Shown: one piece after another, positions 17,087 through 26,352 of the stretch
Layout of the letters: each line of letters opens with the position of its first letter
Numbering within the stretch: the first letter of the stretch is position 1
NCBI RefSeq assembly: GCF_036812735.1
Contig: NZ_CP117523.1
Coordinates: 2,604,001 to 2,668,000 of the forward strand
DNA from: Terrisporobacter glycolicus ATCC 14880 = DSM 1288
GTDB lineage: Bacteria; Bacillota; Clostridia; Peptostreptococcales; Peptostreptococcaceae
DNA length: 64,000 nt
Direction of reading: 5' to 3'
Made by a program: the position numbers and the translations under genes
The notes under the pieces: generated by a model
Told to the model about the DNA's origin: nothing
What the model saw: the letters and a program-made list of their open reading frames with translations, nothing else
Database searches by the model: none

Positions 17087-18319
17087 TTAATCTATTACAT
17101 AATCATCCTTACTACTATAATAGATTTCTACAGGCTTTTCTTGACTACTAAATAAGAATGGTGTAAGAGAATACGCATAGCTTCCAGCATTATTTATTAA
17201 AATCAAATCATTAATTTCAGCCTTAGTAATAAGTATATCTTTTGCTAAAATATCAATAGCCGTACATAAATTTCCTCCTATAGTAACTATTTCTTTATTA
17301 TTTTCTTCTTTATCTTTCCTCTTTATTAAACTTATTGTATAAGAATCATAAGAAGTAAAAAGTGGTTCCATCATTTTTAGGTTATCTTTTTTATTAGTAT
17401 AAGACACAATAAGTTCGCTAATTGTAGGTTTAAAAAAACCATTATATCCATTTTGTACGATTAGGTATTTTGTACCTCTTGATTCTTTAATATCAATTAT
17501 AGGTGTAACGTAAGTTCCACTTTTACAAACTAAAAATCTTCCACTTTCTATAATAAATCTAGTATTTAACTTTTCTTTATATTTTTTAATTAACTCATTT
17601 GACATTCTACTAAGTTTATCAATATCTAAATTTTTATAAGAATCTCCATATGATATTCCTAGTCCTCCACCAAAATTAATAAACTTAAGATTAAATTTCA
17701 TTCTATCTTTACAAAACAATGCAAGCTTTAATACATATTCATAATAATTGTAAATTATTTCATAATCTAAAATTTGTGACTGAAGATGTACATGAATTCC
17801 AACAACCTTAATATTACTTAAGCTATTTATAAAGTTTTTATTTTCTAACAATGTCTCTTCATCTACTCCATATTTGCTGCTTATAGATTCTCCTCCAAAT
17901 ATATTATAATTAGCATTAATCCTTAACCCAACTTCTAAGTTAGTATTTCTCTCTTTTCCAATTTCATTTAGTAAACTTAATTCATTATAACTATCAGCTG
18001 TTATTATGCATTTATCAATAGATTCTTCAATATCTTTTCTTCTTTTTCCAGGTGCAGAATAAATTATATTATTTTTAGCAATATTTGACAAATTTGATAT
18101 TTGTACTTCCTTTGCAGATGCAGCATCAGAGCCTATATTATTTTTACTCATTAAATTCAATATATTTTTATTGGGATTAGTTTTAACTGAGTATAAAATT
18201 TCAAATCCTTTAAATTTATCTTTTAAGATATTAATCGATTTTAAAATTTCTTCTTCATCATATACATAAAATGATTTGTTAACCTTACTCATTAATTGTC
18301 TCAAATTATTATTATCCAT
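17087..18319 (-). CDS. PLP-dependent decarboxylase, diaminopimelate-decarboxylase family
   Basis: A fold-type III PLP enzyme of about 410 residues. Visible are the PLP lysine region FEILYSVKTNPNKNI, the glycine-rich phosphate site FINFGGGLGISYG, the barrel EPGR counterpart ESGRFLVCKSGTYV, and a C-terminal beta domain with IGGNLCTAIDILAKD, where Cys-x-x-x-Asp matches the catalytic cysteine loop. No lysine-biosynthesis gene is adjacent, so the substrate may be diaminopimelate, carboxynorspermidine, ornithine or a secondary-metabolite amino acid. The start is uncertain: ATG at 18319 is best spaced from GGGGAG, while TTG 18337 and ATG 18328 overlap it. Confidence 0.8.
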   Translation of the reverse strand: MDNNNLRQLMSKVNKSFYVYDEEEILKSINILKDKFKGFEILYSVKTNPNKNILNLMSKNNIGSDAASAKEVQISNLSNIAKNNIIYSAPGKRRKDIEESIDKCIITADSYNELSLLNEIGKERNTNLEVGLRINANYNIFGGESISSKYGVDEETLLENKNFINSLSNIKVVGIHVHLQSQILDYEIIYNYYEYVLKLALFCKDRMKFNLKFINFGGGLGISYGDSYKNLDIDKLSRMSNELIKKYKEKLNTRFIIESGRFLVCKSGTYVTPIIDIKESRGTKYLIVQNGYNGFFKPTISELIVSYTNKKDNLKMMEPLFTSYDSYTISLIKRKDKEENNKEIVTIGGNLCTAIDILAKDILITKAEINDLILINNAGSYAYSLTPFLFSSQEKPVEIYYSSKDDYVID

Positions 18320-18448
18320 CGTCTTCATTCTCCCCAAATTTATTTTAATATTCTTTATATATTCCTATAAAATTCTATATTTCTTGTTTTTATCCTTTAT
18401 TATTGTATAGAATTGAACTCTTTAAATATTCTTATTAATATGTTTATC

Positions 18449-18487
18449 AAAAAAATCTTCCTTAATTCGAACATTAAGGAAGATTTT
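18449..18487 (-). terminator. Intrinsic terminator after cls
   Basis: Thirteen-base arms AATCTTCCTTAAT and ATTAAGGAAGATT followed by seven A on the plus strand (U on the minus strand transcript). Confidence 0.85.
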
Positions 18488-18490
18488 CTA

Positions 18491-20026
18491 TTACATTAAC
18501 GGTGAGAATAACCGAAGTATCAGTCTACCAAATTTTACCGGCCATTTTATATTTTCACACTCTTTTAAACTTATTTTTTGACAAAGCTCTAATGTTTCAA
18601 TATAATCAGCTTTTACCTTTAATACACTATCTGTATTATACAACCATGCTCCACATTCAAAATGAAGATACAAACTTCTAAAATCTAAGTTAATACTTCC
18701 AACTACTGCATATTCATCATCAACTACAAAAGTTTTAGAATGCATAAAGCCTGGTGTGTATTCATAAATTTTTATACCATCTTTTATAAATGAATGATAA
18801 TAAGATTTTGTAACTGCATGAACAAACCATTTATCAGGTATATGTGGTGTCACAATTTTCACATCTACACCTGACTTTGATGCTATTTTCAACGCAGTTG
18901 CCATTTCGTTATCTATTATTAAATATGGAGTATTAATATATATATAGTTTTTAGCCTTATTTATTAAATTTAAATATACGGTCTCTCCAATAGGTTCATT
19001 AACTAATGGACTATCATCAAAGGGCTGTATATATCCACTACTTAAATATTTTTCTTTTGTATAATTTTCAGGTTTATACTTTAAATAATCATCATCTGTA
19101 TTATTTATAAAATCCCACATACTTAAAAACATAACAGTTAAATTAAAAACTGCATCCCCCTTAATTAGTATAGCAGCATCTTTCCAGTGACCATATTTTT
19201 CATAAGTATTAATATATTCATCAGCCAAATTAATTCCGCCCATAAAACCTACATATCCATCTATTACGGTTATTTTTCTATGATCTCTATTATTTAATCT
19301 ATTTGTAAATAAAGGTACAAATGGATTGAATACTCTACACTTAATACCATATTTTTGTAATTCACCTGCATATTTATATGGTAATTTCATTACACATCCA
19401 ACATCATCATAAATAACTCTAACATCTACTCCTTCTTTAACTTTTTCCTTTAAAATATCTAAAATAGTATTCCACATTATACCTTCTTCAATAATAAAAT
19501 ACTCTATAAATATGAAGTGTTTTGCCTTTTTTAGCTCCTCAATTAATTTTTCAAACTTAGCTTCTCCTGGTGATAAATATTCATTATAACAGTTTTCATA
19601 TATTGGGCAATTTGCATAATCCAATATATATAAAGATTGATTTTTAGCATACTCACTTTCTTTTTCTAATCTTTTCAAAACATCATAATCTTGAATTAGA
19701 GATGACTTCATTTTTATATTTTGATTTTTCATTTTTTTCTTTTCTCTTTTACTTAATTTATTTCCTCCATATATAAGGTAAAAAGTTCCCCCAAATATGG
19801 GTAGTATTAATATTGGTACTATCCATGCAATTTTATAGCTGGGGTTGCTTCTTCCATTTAATATATATATTACTAAAATACATCCGAGTATTAGAGATAT
19901 TAAATAAAAGTATAAAAAATACTCTCTACTCTGTAAAATAACTAAAATAATAATATATATCTGTACTGCCAAAGTTAAAAAGAAAAATATTAATCTTTGA
20001 ATAGAATTTTTATATGGTTTTTTCAT
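18491..20026 (-). CDS. cls: Cardiolipin synthase
   Basis: A 511-residue phospholipase-D-superfamily enzyme that condenses two phosphatidylglycerols to cardiolipin at the membrane. Two N-terminal membrane helices (residues ~12-30 and 35-55) and a PLDc_N segment containing the WIVPILILPIFGGTFYLIYG helix precede two HKD motifs: HRKITVIDGYVGFMGG (residue ~250) and HSKTFVVDDEYAVVGS (residue ~429). Length and order are typical of bacterial Cls. The only ATG compatible with the protein lies unusually far (about 17 nt) from GGGGAG. Confidence 0.93.
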   Translation of the reverse strand: MKKPYKNSIQRLIFFFLTLAVQIYIIILVILQSREYFLYFYLISLILGCILVIYILNGRSNPSYKIAWIVPILILPIFGGTFYLIYGGNKLSKREKKKMKNQNIKMKSSLIQDYDVLKRLEKESEYAKNQSLYILDYANCPIYENCYNEYLSPGEAKFEKLIEELKKAKHFIFIEYFIIEEGIMWNTILDILKEKVKEGVDVRVIYDDVGCVMKLPYKYAGELQKYGIKCRVFNPFVPLFTNRLNNRDHRKITVIDGYVGFMGGINLADEYINTYEKYGHWKDAAILIKGDAVFNLTVMFLSMWDFINNTDDDYLKYKPENYTKEKYLSSGYIQPFDDSPLVNEPIGETVYLNLINKAKNYIYINTPYLIIDNEMATALKIASKSGVDVKIVTPHIPDKWFVHAVTKSYYHSFIKDGIKIYEYTPGFMHSKTFVVDDEYAVVGSINLDFRSLYLHFECGAWLYNTDSVLKVKADYIETLELCQKISLKECENIKWPVKFGRLILRLFSPLM

Positions 20027-20084
20027 ATATATTTTAATTTTCTCCCCTTTTAAATTTCACATATATAAATAGTATATATTAGTT

Positions 20085-20190
20085 TATGTTCCAGTGTGAA
20101 AAATTTCCAATAAATAGTTTTACCAACTAAAAAACTTACTTCAATAATTTGTCTAACGTCTTCAGATGTTGCTCCATTAACCCAATAAAA
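20085..20190 (-). pseudogene. Probable remnant of a carboxymuconolactone-decarboxylase-family gene
   Basis: In the gap between gatB and cls the minus strand encodes NGATSEDVRQIIEVSFLVG and a few flanking codons. This resembles the C-terminal helix motif of carboxymuconolactone decarboxylase/AhpD-like proteins (GA-T-E-E-I-x-E-x-I-E-x-A). No start, stop or remaining domain was found, so only about 35 codons survive. Chance similarity cannot be excluded from one motif. Confidence 0.4.
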
Positions 20191-20207
20191 TATAAAATTC
20201 TTACAAT

Positions 20208-20239
20208 AAAAAAGACTTAGAAAAATCTAAGCCTTTTTC
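20208..20239 (-). terminator. Intrinsic terminator after gatB
   Basis: Arms AAAAAGACTTAGA and TCTAAGCCTTTTT around AAAA, about 60 bp past the gatB stop; end of the gatCAB operon. Confidence 0.8.
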
Positions 20240-20300
20240 GTCTATAATTATTATATTTTGCTTTTATTGTTAACAAATAATACTTTAATATTTTTAAAAT

Positions 20301-21740
20301 TTACATATTTTTAAGTTTTTCTTCTATCATTTGTTTTGCAACTGGTGGATTGGCTTTTCCTTTTGAAGCTTTCATAACTTGACCCATTAAATATCCAATA
20401 GCTTGAGTTTTACCATCTTTAAAATCTTCTATTGATTTAGGATTATTATTTAAAACTTCATCAACAAATTTTTCAATTTCATCATAACAACTAATTTGTG
20501 ATAATCCTTCTTCTTCAATAATATCTAAAACTGATCTGTCACTTTTAAACATTTCTTTAAATACTTTTTTTCCTGCTGTATTACTTATTTTTCCTTCTTC
20601 TATTATATTAAATAATGTTACTAGGTTTTTAGGTGAAATTTTTAGATCTTCTACTTCCATATTATTTGCATTTAATAATCGAAGCAAGTCCCCTAGTATA
20701 TAATTTGAAGCTATTTTAGGATTTCCACCTTCTTTTACAACATCTTCGTAGAATTCAGCTAGTTTTTTACTTCCTATTATTATAGAAGCGTCTTTTTCAC
20801 TTAAATTGTAATCTTTAATAAATCTTGCTCTTTTTTCTATTGGCATTTCAGGTAGTAATTTTTCTATAGTATCAACTTTTTCTTGTGGGATTATTATAGG
20901 TGTTAAATCTGGCTCTGGAAAATATCTGTAGTCATGAGCTTCTTCTTTTGAACGCATAGGTAAAGTTTTACCTTTTCCAGCATCCCATCTTCTTGTTTCT
21001 TGTTTTATTTTATATTCTTCACCATATTGGTATAATTCTTTTTGTCTTTTCTCTTCTTTTTCTAAGGCTTTTTGAACTTCTCTAAAAGAGTTTATATTTT
21101 TTATTTCTACTTTTGTTCCATATTCTTCTCTACCGTAAGGTCTTATAGATATATTAGCATCACATCTTATAGAACCTTGTTCCATACGACAATCTGATAT
21201 TTCAGCATATTCAAGTATTCCTTTTAGCTCTCTCATAAACGCTGCTGCTTCCCCTGGAGATCTTAAATCTGGCTCAGTAACAATTTCTACTAAAGGTACG
21301 CCTGCTCTATTATAGTCTATAAGTGATACTGGTTCATCTTCTAAATGAACCAGTTTTCCTGCATCTTCTTCTATATGTATTCTGTTAATTCTAACAGATA
21401 CTTCTTTTCCTTCGTAAGTAAAATCCACTTTACCATTTATACACATAGGCAAATCATATTGTGATGTTTGATAGTTTTTAGTTAAGTCTGGATAAAAGTA
21501 ATTTTTTCTATCCATTTTATTATAATTATTTATACTACATCCTATGGCTCTTCCAGCTTTTATGGCTAAATTAACAACTTCTTCATTTAATACTGGTAGT
21601 GTTCCTGGTATACCAAGACATATTGGACATGTATTTTCATTTGGTTTGGCTCCAAATTCTGTTGAGCAAGAACAAAATATTTTTGTATTTGTTTTTAACT
21701 CTGCATGTATTTCCAAACCAATAACAGTTTCTAATAACAT
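20301..21740 (-). CDS. gatB: Aspartyl/glutamyl-tRNA amidotransferase subunit B
   Basis: A 479-residue GatB, the kinase and tRNA-binding subunit that phosphorylates misacylated Asp-tRNA(Asn) or Glu-tRNA(Gln) before amidation. The N-terminus shows the family start ETVIGLEIHAELKT, a zinc-type cysteine set (CSCS and CPICLG), the phrase MDRKNYFYPDLTKNYQTSQYD, and RCDANISIRP. The C-terminal helical and YqeY domains are complete. Three base pairs separate it from gatA, so the two are translationally coupled; normal gatCAB order. Confidence 0.97.
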   Translation of the reverse strand: MLLETVIGLEIHAELKTNTKIFCSCSTEFGAKPNENTCPICLGIPGTLPVLNEEVVNLAIKAGRAIGCSINNYNKMDRKNYFYPDLTKNYQTSQYDLPMCINGKVDFTYEGKEVSVRINRIHIEEDAGKLVHLEDEPVSLIDYNRAGVPLVEIVTEPDLRSPGEAAAFMRELKGILEYAEISDCRMEQGSIRCDANISIRPYGREEYGTKVEIKNINSFREVQKALEKEEKRQKELYQYGEEYKIKQETRRWDAGKGKTLPMRSKEEAHDYRYFPEPDLTPIIIPQEKVDTIEKLLPEMPIEKRARFIKDYNLSEKDASIIIGSKKLAEFYEDVVKEGGNPKIASNYILGDLLRLLNANNMEVEDLKISPKNLVTLFNIIEEGKISNTAGKKVFKEMFKSDRSVLDIIEEEGLSQISCYDEIEKFVDEVLNNNPKSIEDFKDGKTQAIGYLMGQVMKASKGKANPPVAKQMIEEKLKNM

Positions 21741-21743
21741 AAA

Positions 21744-23201
21744 TTACACTCCTCTCTCAAAACTAAGATTTAATTTTTTCTCTAATGCATAAGCCACCTT
21801 ATATATCTTATCTTCCGTAAATACATCTCCTATTAATTGAACTCCTATAGGCAAACCTTCTTTACTTTTTCCACCTGGCATAGATAAAGCAGGAACTGTA
21901 GCTAAATTAATATTTATTGTATAAATATCTGCCAAATACATAGCTGTTGGATCTTGGCATCTTTCTCCTATTTTAAAAGGAAGTATGGGAGATACTGGCC
22001 CCATGATAATATCGTATTTTTTGAATGCTTCTTTAAAATCTTCTTTTAATTTTGCTCTAAATTTCTGTGCTTTATTGTAATAAGCATCATAATATCCTGA
22101 AGATAGTGCATAAGTTCCAAGCATAATTCTTCTTTTCACTTCTTTACCAAATCCTTCACTCCTACTTTTTTCAACTAAGTCTTCTACAGAGTCATAATTT
22201 TCAGCTCTATATCCATATCTTATGGAGTCAAATCTTGCTAAATTAGAACTGGCTTCTGCTGAAGATATTATATAATAAGGAGCTAATCCATCCTTTGTAG
22301 ATGGTAGTGAAAATTCTTCAACTTCTGCACCAAGTTCTTTTAAAGCTTTTATATCTTTAAATATAGCTTCTTTTATTTCTTCGTCCAATCCTTCTTCTTC
22401 CATAAATTCAACAGGTATACCTATTTTCATTCCTTTTATTCCTGAGTCAATTCCCAAAGTATAATCTTTTACTTCAAGATTTTTAGCAGTAGTTCCGTCT
22501 AAATCATCTTCTCCTGATAATATATTTAGTAAATAAGCATTGTCTTCTACTGTCATAGAAAATGGTCCTATTTGATCTAATGATGAACCAAAAGCAATTA
22601 AACCAAACCTTGATACTAATCCATAAGTTGGTTTCATTCCAACTATTCCACAAAATGATGCCGGCTGTCTAATAGATCCACCTGTATCTGAGCCTAATGC
22701 AAGAGGAACCATTTCAGATCCTACTGCAGCTGCTGAACCTCCAGAAGACCCACCTGGAACTCTAGATTTGTCTATTGGGTTTTTTGTAATCTTAAAAGCT
22801 GAATTTTCTGTTGATGATCCCATGGCGAATTCATCTAAATTTGTTTTTCCAATTAATATTGCATCTTCTTGCTGTAATTTTTTTATAACTGTTGCATCAT
22901 AAGGAGGTACAAAATCTTCTAACATTTTAGATGCACATGTTGTAGTTACACCATTTGTACAAAGATTATCTTTTATAGCTATAGGTATACCTGCTAGTTT
23001 TCCAACACTTTCACCTTTTTTAATTTTTTCATCTAGTTCTTTAGCTTTATTTAAAGCTTCTTCTTTTTGAAGTGATATAAATGCATTTATATCATCTTCT
23101 TTTTCTTTTATATTTTCAATATAATAACTTACAACTTCTTCACAAGAAATTTCTTTATTTTGTATTTTACTTACTAGCTCTTTTATGCTATAACTTTTCA
23201 T
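21744..23201 (-). CDS. gatA: Aspartyl/glutamyl-tRNA amidotransferase subunit A
   Basis: A 485-residue amidase-signature enzyme that releases ammonia from glutamine and passes it to GatB. The catalytic triad elements are present: the lysine in PIAIKDNLCTNGVTTTCASK, the cis-serine region PGGSSGGSAAAVG, and DTGGSIRQPASFCG with the nucleophile serine. Full length, in the standard place between gatC and gatB. Confidence 0.97.
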   Translation of the reverse strand: MKSYSIKELVSKIQNKEISCEEVVSYYIENIKEKEDDINAFISLQKEEALNKAKELDEKIKKGESVGKLAGIPIAIKDNLCTNGVTTTCASKMLEDFVPPYDATVIKKLQQEDAILIGKTNLDEFAMGSSTENSAFKITKNPIDKSRVPGGSSGGSAAAVGSEMVPLALGSDTGGSIRQPASFCGIVGMKPTYGLVSRFGLIAFGSSLDQIGPFSMTVEDNAYLLNILSGEDDLDGTTAKNLEVKDYTLGIDSGIKGMKIGIPVEFMEEEGLDEEIKEAIFKDIKALKELGAEVEEFSLPSTKDGLAPYYIISSAEASSNLARFDSIRYGYRAENYDSVEDLVEKSRSEGFGKEVKRRIMLGTYALSSGYYDAYYNKAQKFRAKLKEDFKEAFKKYDIIMGPVSPILPFKIGERCQDPTAMYLADIYTININLATVPALSMPGGKSKEGLPIGVQLIGDVFTEDKIYKVAYALEKKLNLSFERGV

Positions 23202-23213
23202 TCAAACTTCCTC

Positions 23214-23498
23214 CTACTCAATGATTTTAGGAACTTCTATAGAAGTTTCTCTCATCTTTTTAGAATTTTTATATAAATCATATATTTCACATTTTTTGCA
23301 TATATCTTTTCTAACTACTGCAACTTTTGGTCTTTCTATTTCCACATTTTCTAAATCTAGATTATCTAATGTTCTAAACTGTTCTAATATATTTTCGAAC
23401 TCATTTGCAAACACCTTAGCTTCTTCTTCACTAAATTGAAGTTTTGCTAATTTTGCAATATATTTAACCTCTTCCTTTGTAATTACCATTTTGTTCAC
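23214..23498 (-). CDS. gatC: Aspartyl/glutamyl-tRNA amidotransferase subunit C
   Basis: A 94-residue GatC, the small clamp that stabilises the GatA-GatB complex. It starts with the typical ITKEEVKYIAKLAKLQFSEEE and continues with the FENILEQFRTLDNLDLENVE helix. Twelve base pairs before gatA. It follows the decayed aspS by 17 bp and would be the first intact gene of the T-box operon. Confidence 0.95.
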   Translation of the reverse strand: MNKMVITKEEVKYIAKLAKLQFSEEEAKVFANEFENILEQFRTLDNLDLENVEIERPKVAVVRKDICKKCEIYDLYKNSKKMRETSIEVPKIIE

Positions 23499-23515
23499 CC
23501 TTTCAATAATATAGT

Positions 23516-24631
23516 TTATGGAGTTAATCTCTTCATATCTCTTGGTATAAGAGTTGCCTGTCTAATATTTGTAAGTTTTAATATTTTCATAGTAAGTCTT
23601 TCAAGTCCTATGGCAAATCCACCGTGTGGAGGCATACCATATTTAAAAGTTTCTAAATAAAAATCAAAGTCTTTTGGATTTAATCCAAATTTAATTATAT
23701 TTTCTTTTAACATTTCATAGTCATTAATTCTTTGACCACCTGTAGTTATTTCCAAACCATCATATATTAAGTCAAAACTCTTAGCCAATTCTTTGTTATC
23801 ATCATCTGGCATTGTATACATAGGTCTTTTACTAACAGGATATTTTGTTAAAAAGACAAAATCACAGTTATATTTTTCTTTAACATACTTAGAATTAGCA
23901 CTTCACCTTCTGCATCTATATTTCCAATTGGAGATTTTTTATTATACTTATCTAGTAATATTTCATGGGCTTCTTGTAAAGTTATTTTTGAAATAGATAC
24001 CTCACTAGGTAAGTCTATTTTATACATATCAAGTTCTTTTTTACAAACTTTATTTAAATGATTGAATAAATAATTTATAAAACCTTCTTCCAAATTCATC
24101 TTTTATAAATCCCTTCTACACATCTAAACTAACATATTCATTTAAATGTCTCCATGTATTGTGAAGTTCAGCTCTATATGCATGACCTATTTCAAACACC
24201 ATCTCAAAAGCAGCTTCTATTTCATTTTGTATTTTAAATATTGCTCTCATTTCAGGTCTTCTAAGTGAAATAGTCCTATGATCTATTTGAGTTTCTAAAG
24301 CTGCTTTGCTTTTTAAACTATTAATTTCAAATGAAAGCTTGTCATAATAAGTTTTGCCTAGAATATTAATATCTTCAACTAATATCTCTATTTTTTCAGG
24401 GGCTTTTTCATTGCTACACACTTTTCCTACAACTTCTATAGCATTTTCTAGCCTCAAACTTTTAATTTGTTCCTTTTCACATACTAATTGAATTATTCCT
24501 GACTTATCTCTTAATCTTATAAATACTACTTGACTTAAATCAGTAATTTTGTGCACCCAGCCTCGAAGTAATACTTTTTGACTTTCTAAGCCTTTTAATT
24601 AATTTATAAATGTTCTTTTTAGCTGTGACAT
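23516..24631 (-). pseudogene. aspS: Decayed aspartyl-tRNA synthetase, archaeal/non-discriminating type
   Basis: Joined across three frames the region encodes a class II AspRS of the short archaeal-type family: OB-fold start (LKGLESQKVLLRGWVHKI), FRAEPSHTSRH counterpart AYRAELHNTWRH, and an intact motif 3 end (GFAIGLERLTMKI). At least four lesions are visible: TAA at 24599-24601 after ten codons; TAG at 24116-24118 where the family has Glu in SLDVE; a small frameshifting deletion near 24085-24095; and another frameshift near 23900. This enzyme type normally makes Asp-tRNA(Asn) for GatCAB. The T-box and gatCAB around it remain intact, so loss looks recent and specific. Confidence 0.9.
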
Positions 24632-24664
24632 ATCATTCAATCCTCTCTTTTATTATTTTTATAC

Positions 24665-24915
24665 ACTAAAAACGCCCCTATACAAAGTATAGGGGCGTGA
24701 TATTTACGCGGTACCACCCTAGTTGACTATTTTTAGTCCACTTTAATTACGTACAGAATCATATTCGATACGCTTCCTTGATAACGGTAGGATTCCGTTT
24801 AGGTCTACTCTTTAATATAAATTTTGGCTAACTACTCCAAAGTGTTCTTCAACTAAATTATCATACAAAGCTTCCACCATCCTTTGCTCGCTATAAATCA
24901 ATATATAGTTTACTC
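24665..24915 (-). promoter_or_regulatory. T-box leader of the (aspS)-gatCAB operon, Asn-type specifier
   Basis: On the minus strand: stem I with AGAGAGTA near the 5' end and GATGGTGGAAGC, a specifier region GAAGAACAC, the T-box sequence AGGGTGGTACCGCG (24707-24721), then a terminator hairpin with ACGCCCCTATA and TATAGGGGCGT arms (24670-24699) and U run. AAC (Asn) followed by A is the best specifier. The overlap GAAC also contains GAA (Glu), as reported for a two-codon T-box controlling clostridial gatCAB. Uncharged cognate tRNA should allow read-through. Confidence 0.9.
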
Positions 24916-24949
24916 TCTTTTTCAAAGATATAAATATGTTCATGCATTT

Positions 24950-25504
24950 TTAGGATTCTATAAAATATTCATTTAGTAAACTAAAAAACTCTTTTCCGTG
25001 TTTAGTTTCATCTTTACACATTTCATTTAGTGCATTATAAATAGTATCTAAACCAAGTTCTTTAGCTTTTTTAGCTAATTTCAATTTGCTTTGTATTGCT
25101 TCATATTCATCTTCTATAATTACTTTTAAATTTTCTTCAGTCCAAGGTTTCACCACTTCTCCTAGAAGTCCTGCTAGAATAGATGCATGCTCAGCTTCTT
25201 CGTAAGCTATTTTCTTATATATTTCTCCTACCTTTAAATATCCTTCTTTCGTTGCAATTTTACTCATAGCCAAATACATTCCTACTTCTAAACATTCTCT
25301 AGAAAAAATAGTCCTTAAATCACAAATCATATTGTCGTCTGCATCTTTTGCTATTCCTATATTTTCACCAATATCAAATATTTTTTTTTCTTCTTTTATG
25401 TCAATTTCTTTAAATTCTTCATATGGAGCATTACAAATAGGGCATGTTTTTGTTTTTTCATTTTCAATAATATATCCACATATTGGACAAATCCATTTAT
25501 TCAT
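24950..25504 (-). CDS. Reverse rubrerythrin / NADH peroxidase type protein
   Basis: A 184-residue protein with a rubredoxin-like domain first (CPICGY at 6-11 and CPIC at 21-24, four cysteines for one Fe) and a four-helix di-iron domain second, seen in FSRECLEVGMYLAMSK, the EEAEHASILAGLLG helix and DETKHGKEFF (ExxH pairs). This reversed order is that of clostridial reverse rubrerythrins, which reduce H2O2 and O2 and protect strict anaerobes. Monocistronic, directly upstream of the T-box in the same direction. Confidence 0.9.
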   Translation of the reverse strand: MNKWICPICGYIIENEKTKTCPICNAPYEEFKEIDIKEEKKIFDIGENIGIAKDADDNMICDLRTIFSRECLEVGMYLAMSKIATKEGYLKVGEIYKKIAYEEAEHASILAGLLGEVVKPWTEENLKVIIEDEYEAIQSKLKLAKKAKELGLDTIYNALNEMCKDETKHGKEFFSLLNEYFIES

Positions 25505-25699
25505 TCATATTTCCTTCCTAATATTTCCTGTAAATTATTTTATACCTATATTATGAATATATTTATATTTTTTTATTCTTTATACATTTATTTATAATTT
25601 TCAAATTTTATTTAAGAATAATAAGTATGTATCTTAAATATATTATAAGTAATAAGAATTATTAATAATGGTTTGATTATTGCCAAGGAGGACATATTT

Positions 25700-26290
25700 A
25701 TGGGACTTTTAACAATATTATTAACTGGATTTGCTTTAGCCATGGATGCCTTTGCTGTTTCAGTAACAAAAGGTATGACTCTTAGAAAAATTACATCTTT
25801 TATATCTTTTAAAATTGCTTTTTTCTTTGGTTTATTTCAAGGATTAATGCCCTTTATTGGATGGTTCGTAGGCATTAGGTTTCAATTATATATAAAGGCT
25901 GTAGATCATTGGATTGCATTATTTCTATTATCTTTTATTGGTCTTAAAATGATATTTGAGGCCTATGAAGACAGTAACAATCCTGAAATAACTGTAACCT
26001 GTGATGATGAATTAAATAATACAGAGTTAATAATTTTATCCATTGCTACTAGTATAGATGCTCTTGCTGTTGGAGTTAGTTTTGCATTTTTAAATGTACA
26101 TATTATACCACTTTGTTTAAGCATAGGCATAATTACCTTTGTCTTATGTTTTTTAGGCGTTATGATTGGAAAACTTTTAGGACCAGTATTTAAAAACTAC
26201 TCTCAAATTGTAGGAGGTATAATATTAATACTTATAGGTATTAATATTTTAAATGAACATACTAATTTTATTTATAAAATGTTAAATTAA
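25700..26290 (+). CDS. mntP: Manganese efflux pump MntP
   Basis: About 196 residues from the ATG at 25700, preceded by AAGGAGG at the right spacing; the upstream in-frame start would include that signal. Six membrane helices and the two internally repeated acidic motifs of the family are visible: ALAMDAFAVSVTKG near the N-terminus and ATSIDALAVGVSFA in the second half. The pump exports Mn2+. I see no yybP-ykoY riboswitch in the 170 bp upstream. Confidence 0.93.
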   Translation: MGLLTILLTGFALAMDAFAVSVTKGMTLRKITSFISFKIAFFFGLFQGLMPFIGWFVGIRFQLYIKAVDHWIALFLLSFIGLKMIFEAYEDSNNPEITVTCDDELNNTELIILSIATSIDALAVGVSFAFLNVHIIPLCLSIGIITFVLCFLGVMIGKLLGPVFKNYSQIVGGIILILIGINILNEHTNFIYKMLN

Positions 26291-26300
26291 TTTGCATACT

Positions 26301-26334
26301 AAAAAACTGTAGATATTAAAATCTACAGTTTTTT
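26301..26334. terminator. Bidirectional terminator between mntP and alr
   Basis: Arms AAAAAACTGTAGAT and ATCTACAGTTTTTT, with A and T runs on both sides of a short loop, between convergent genes. Confidence 0.9.
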
Positions 26335-26352
26335 AATTATATATATTTAAAT

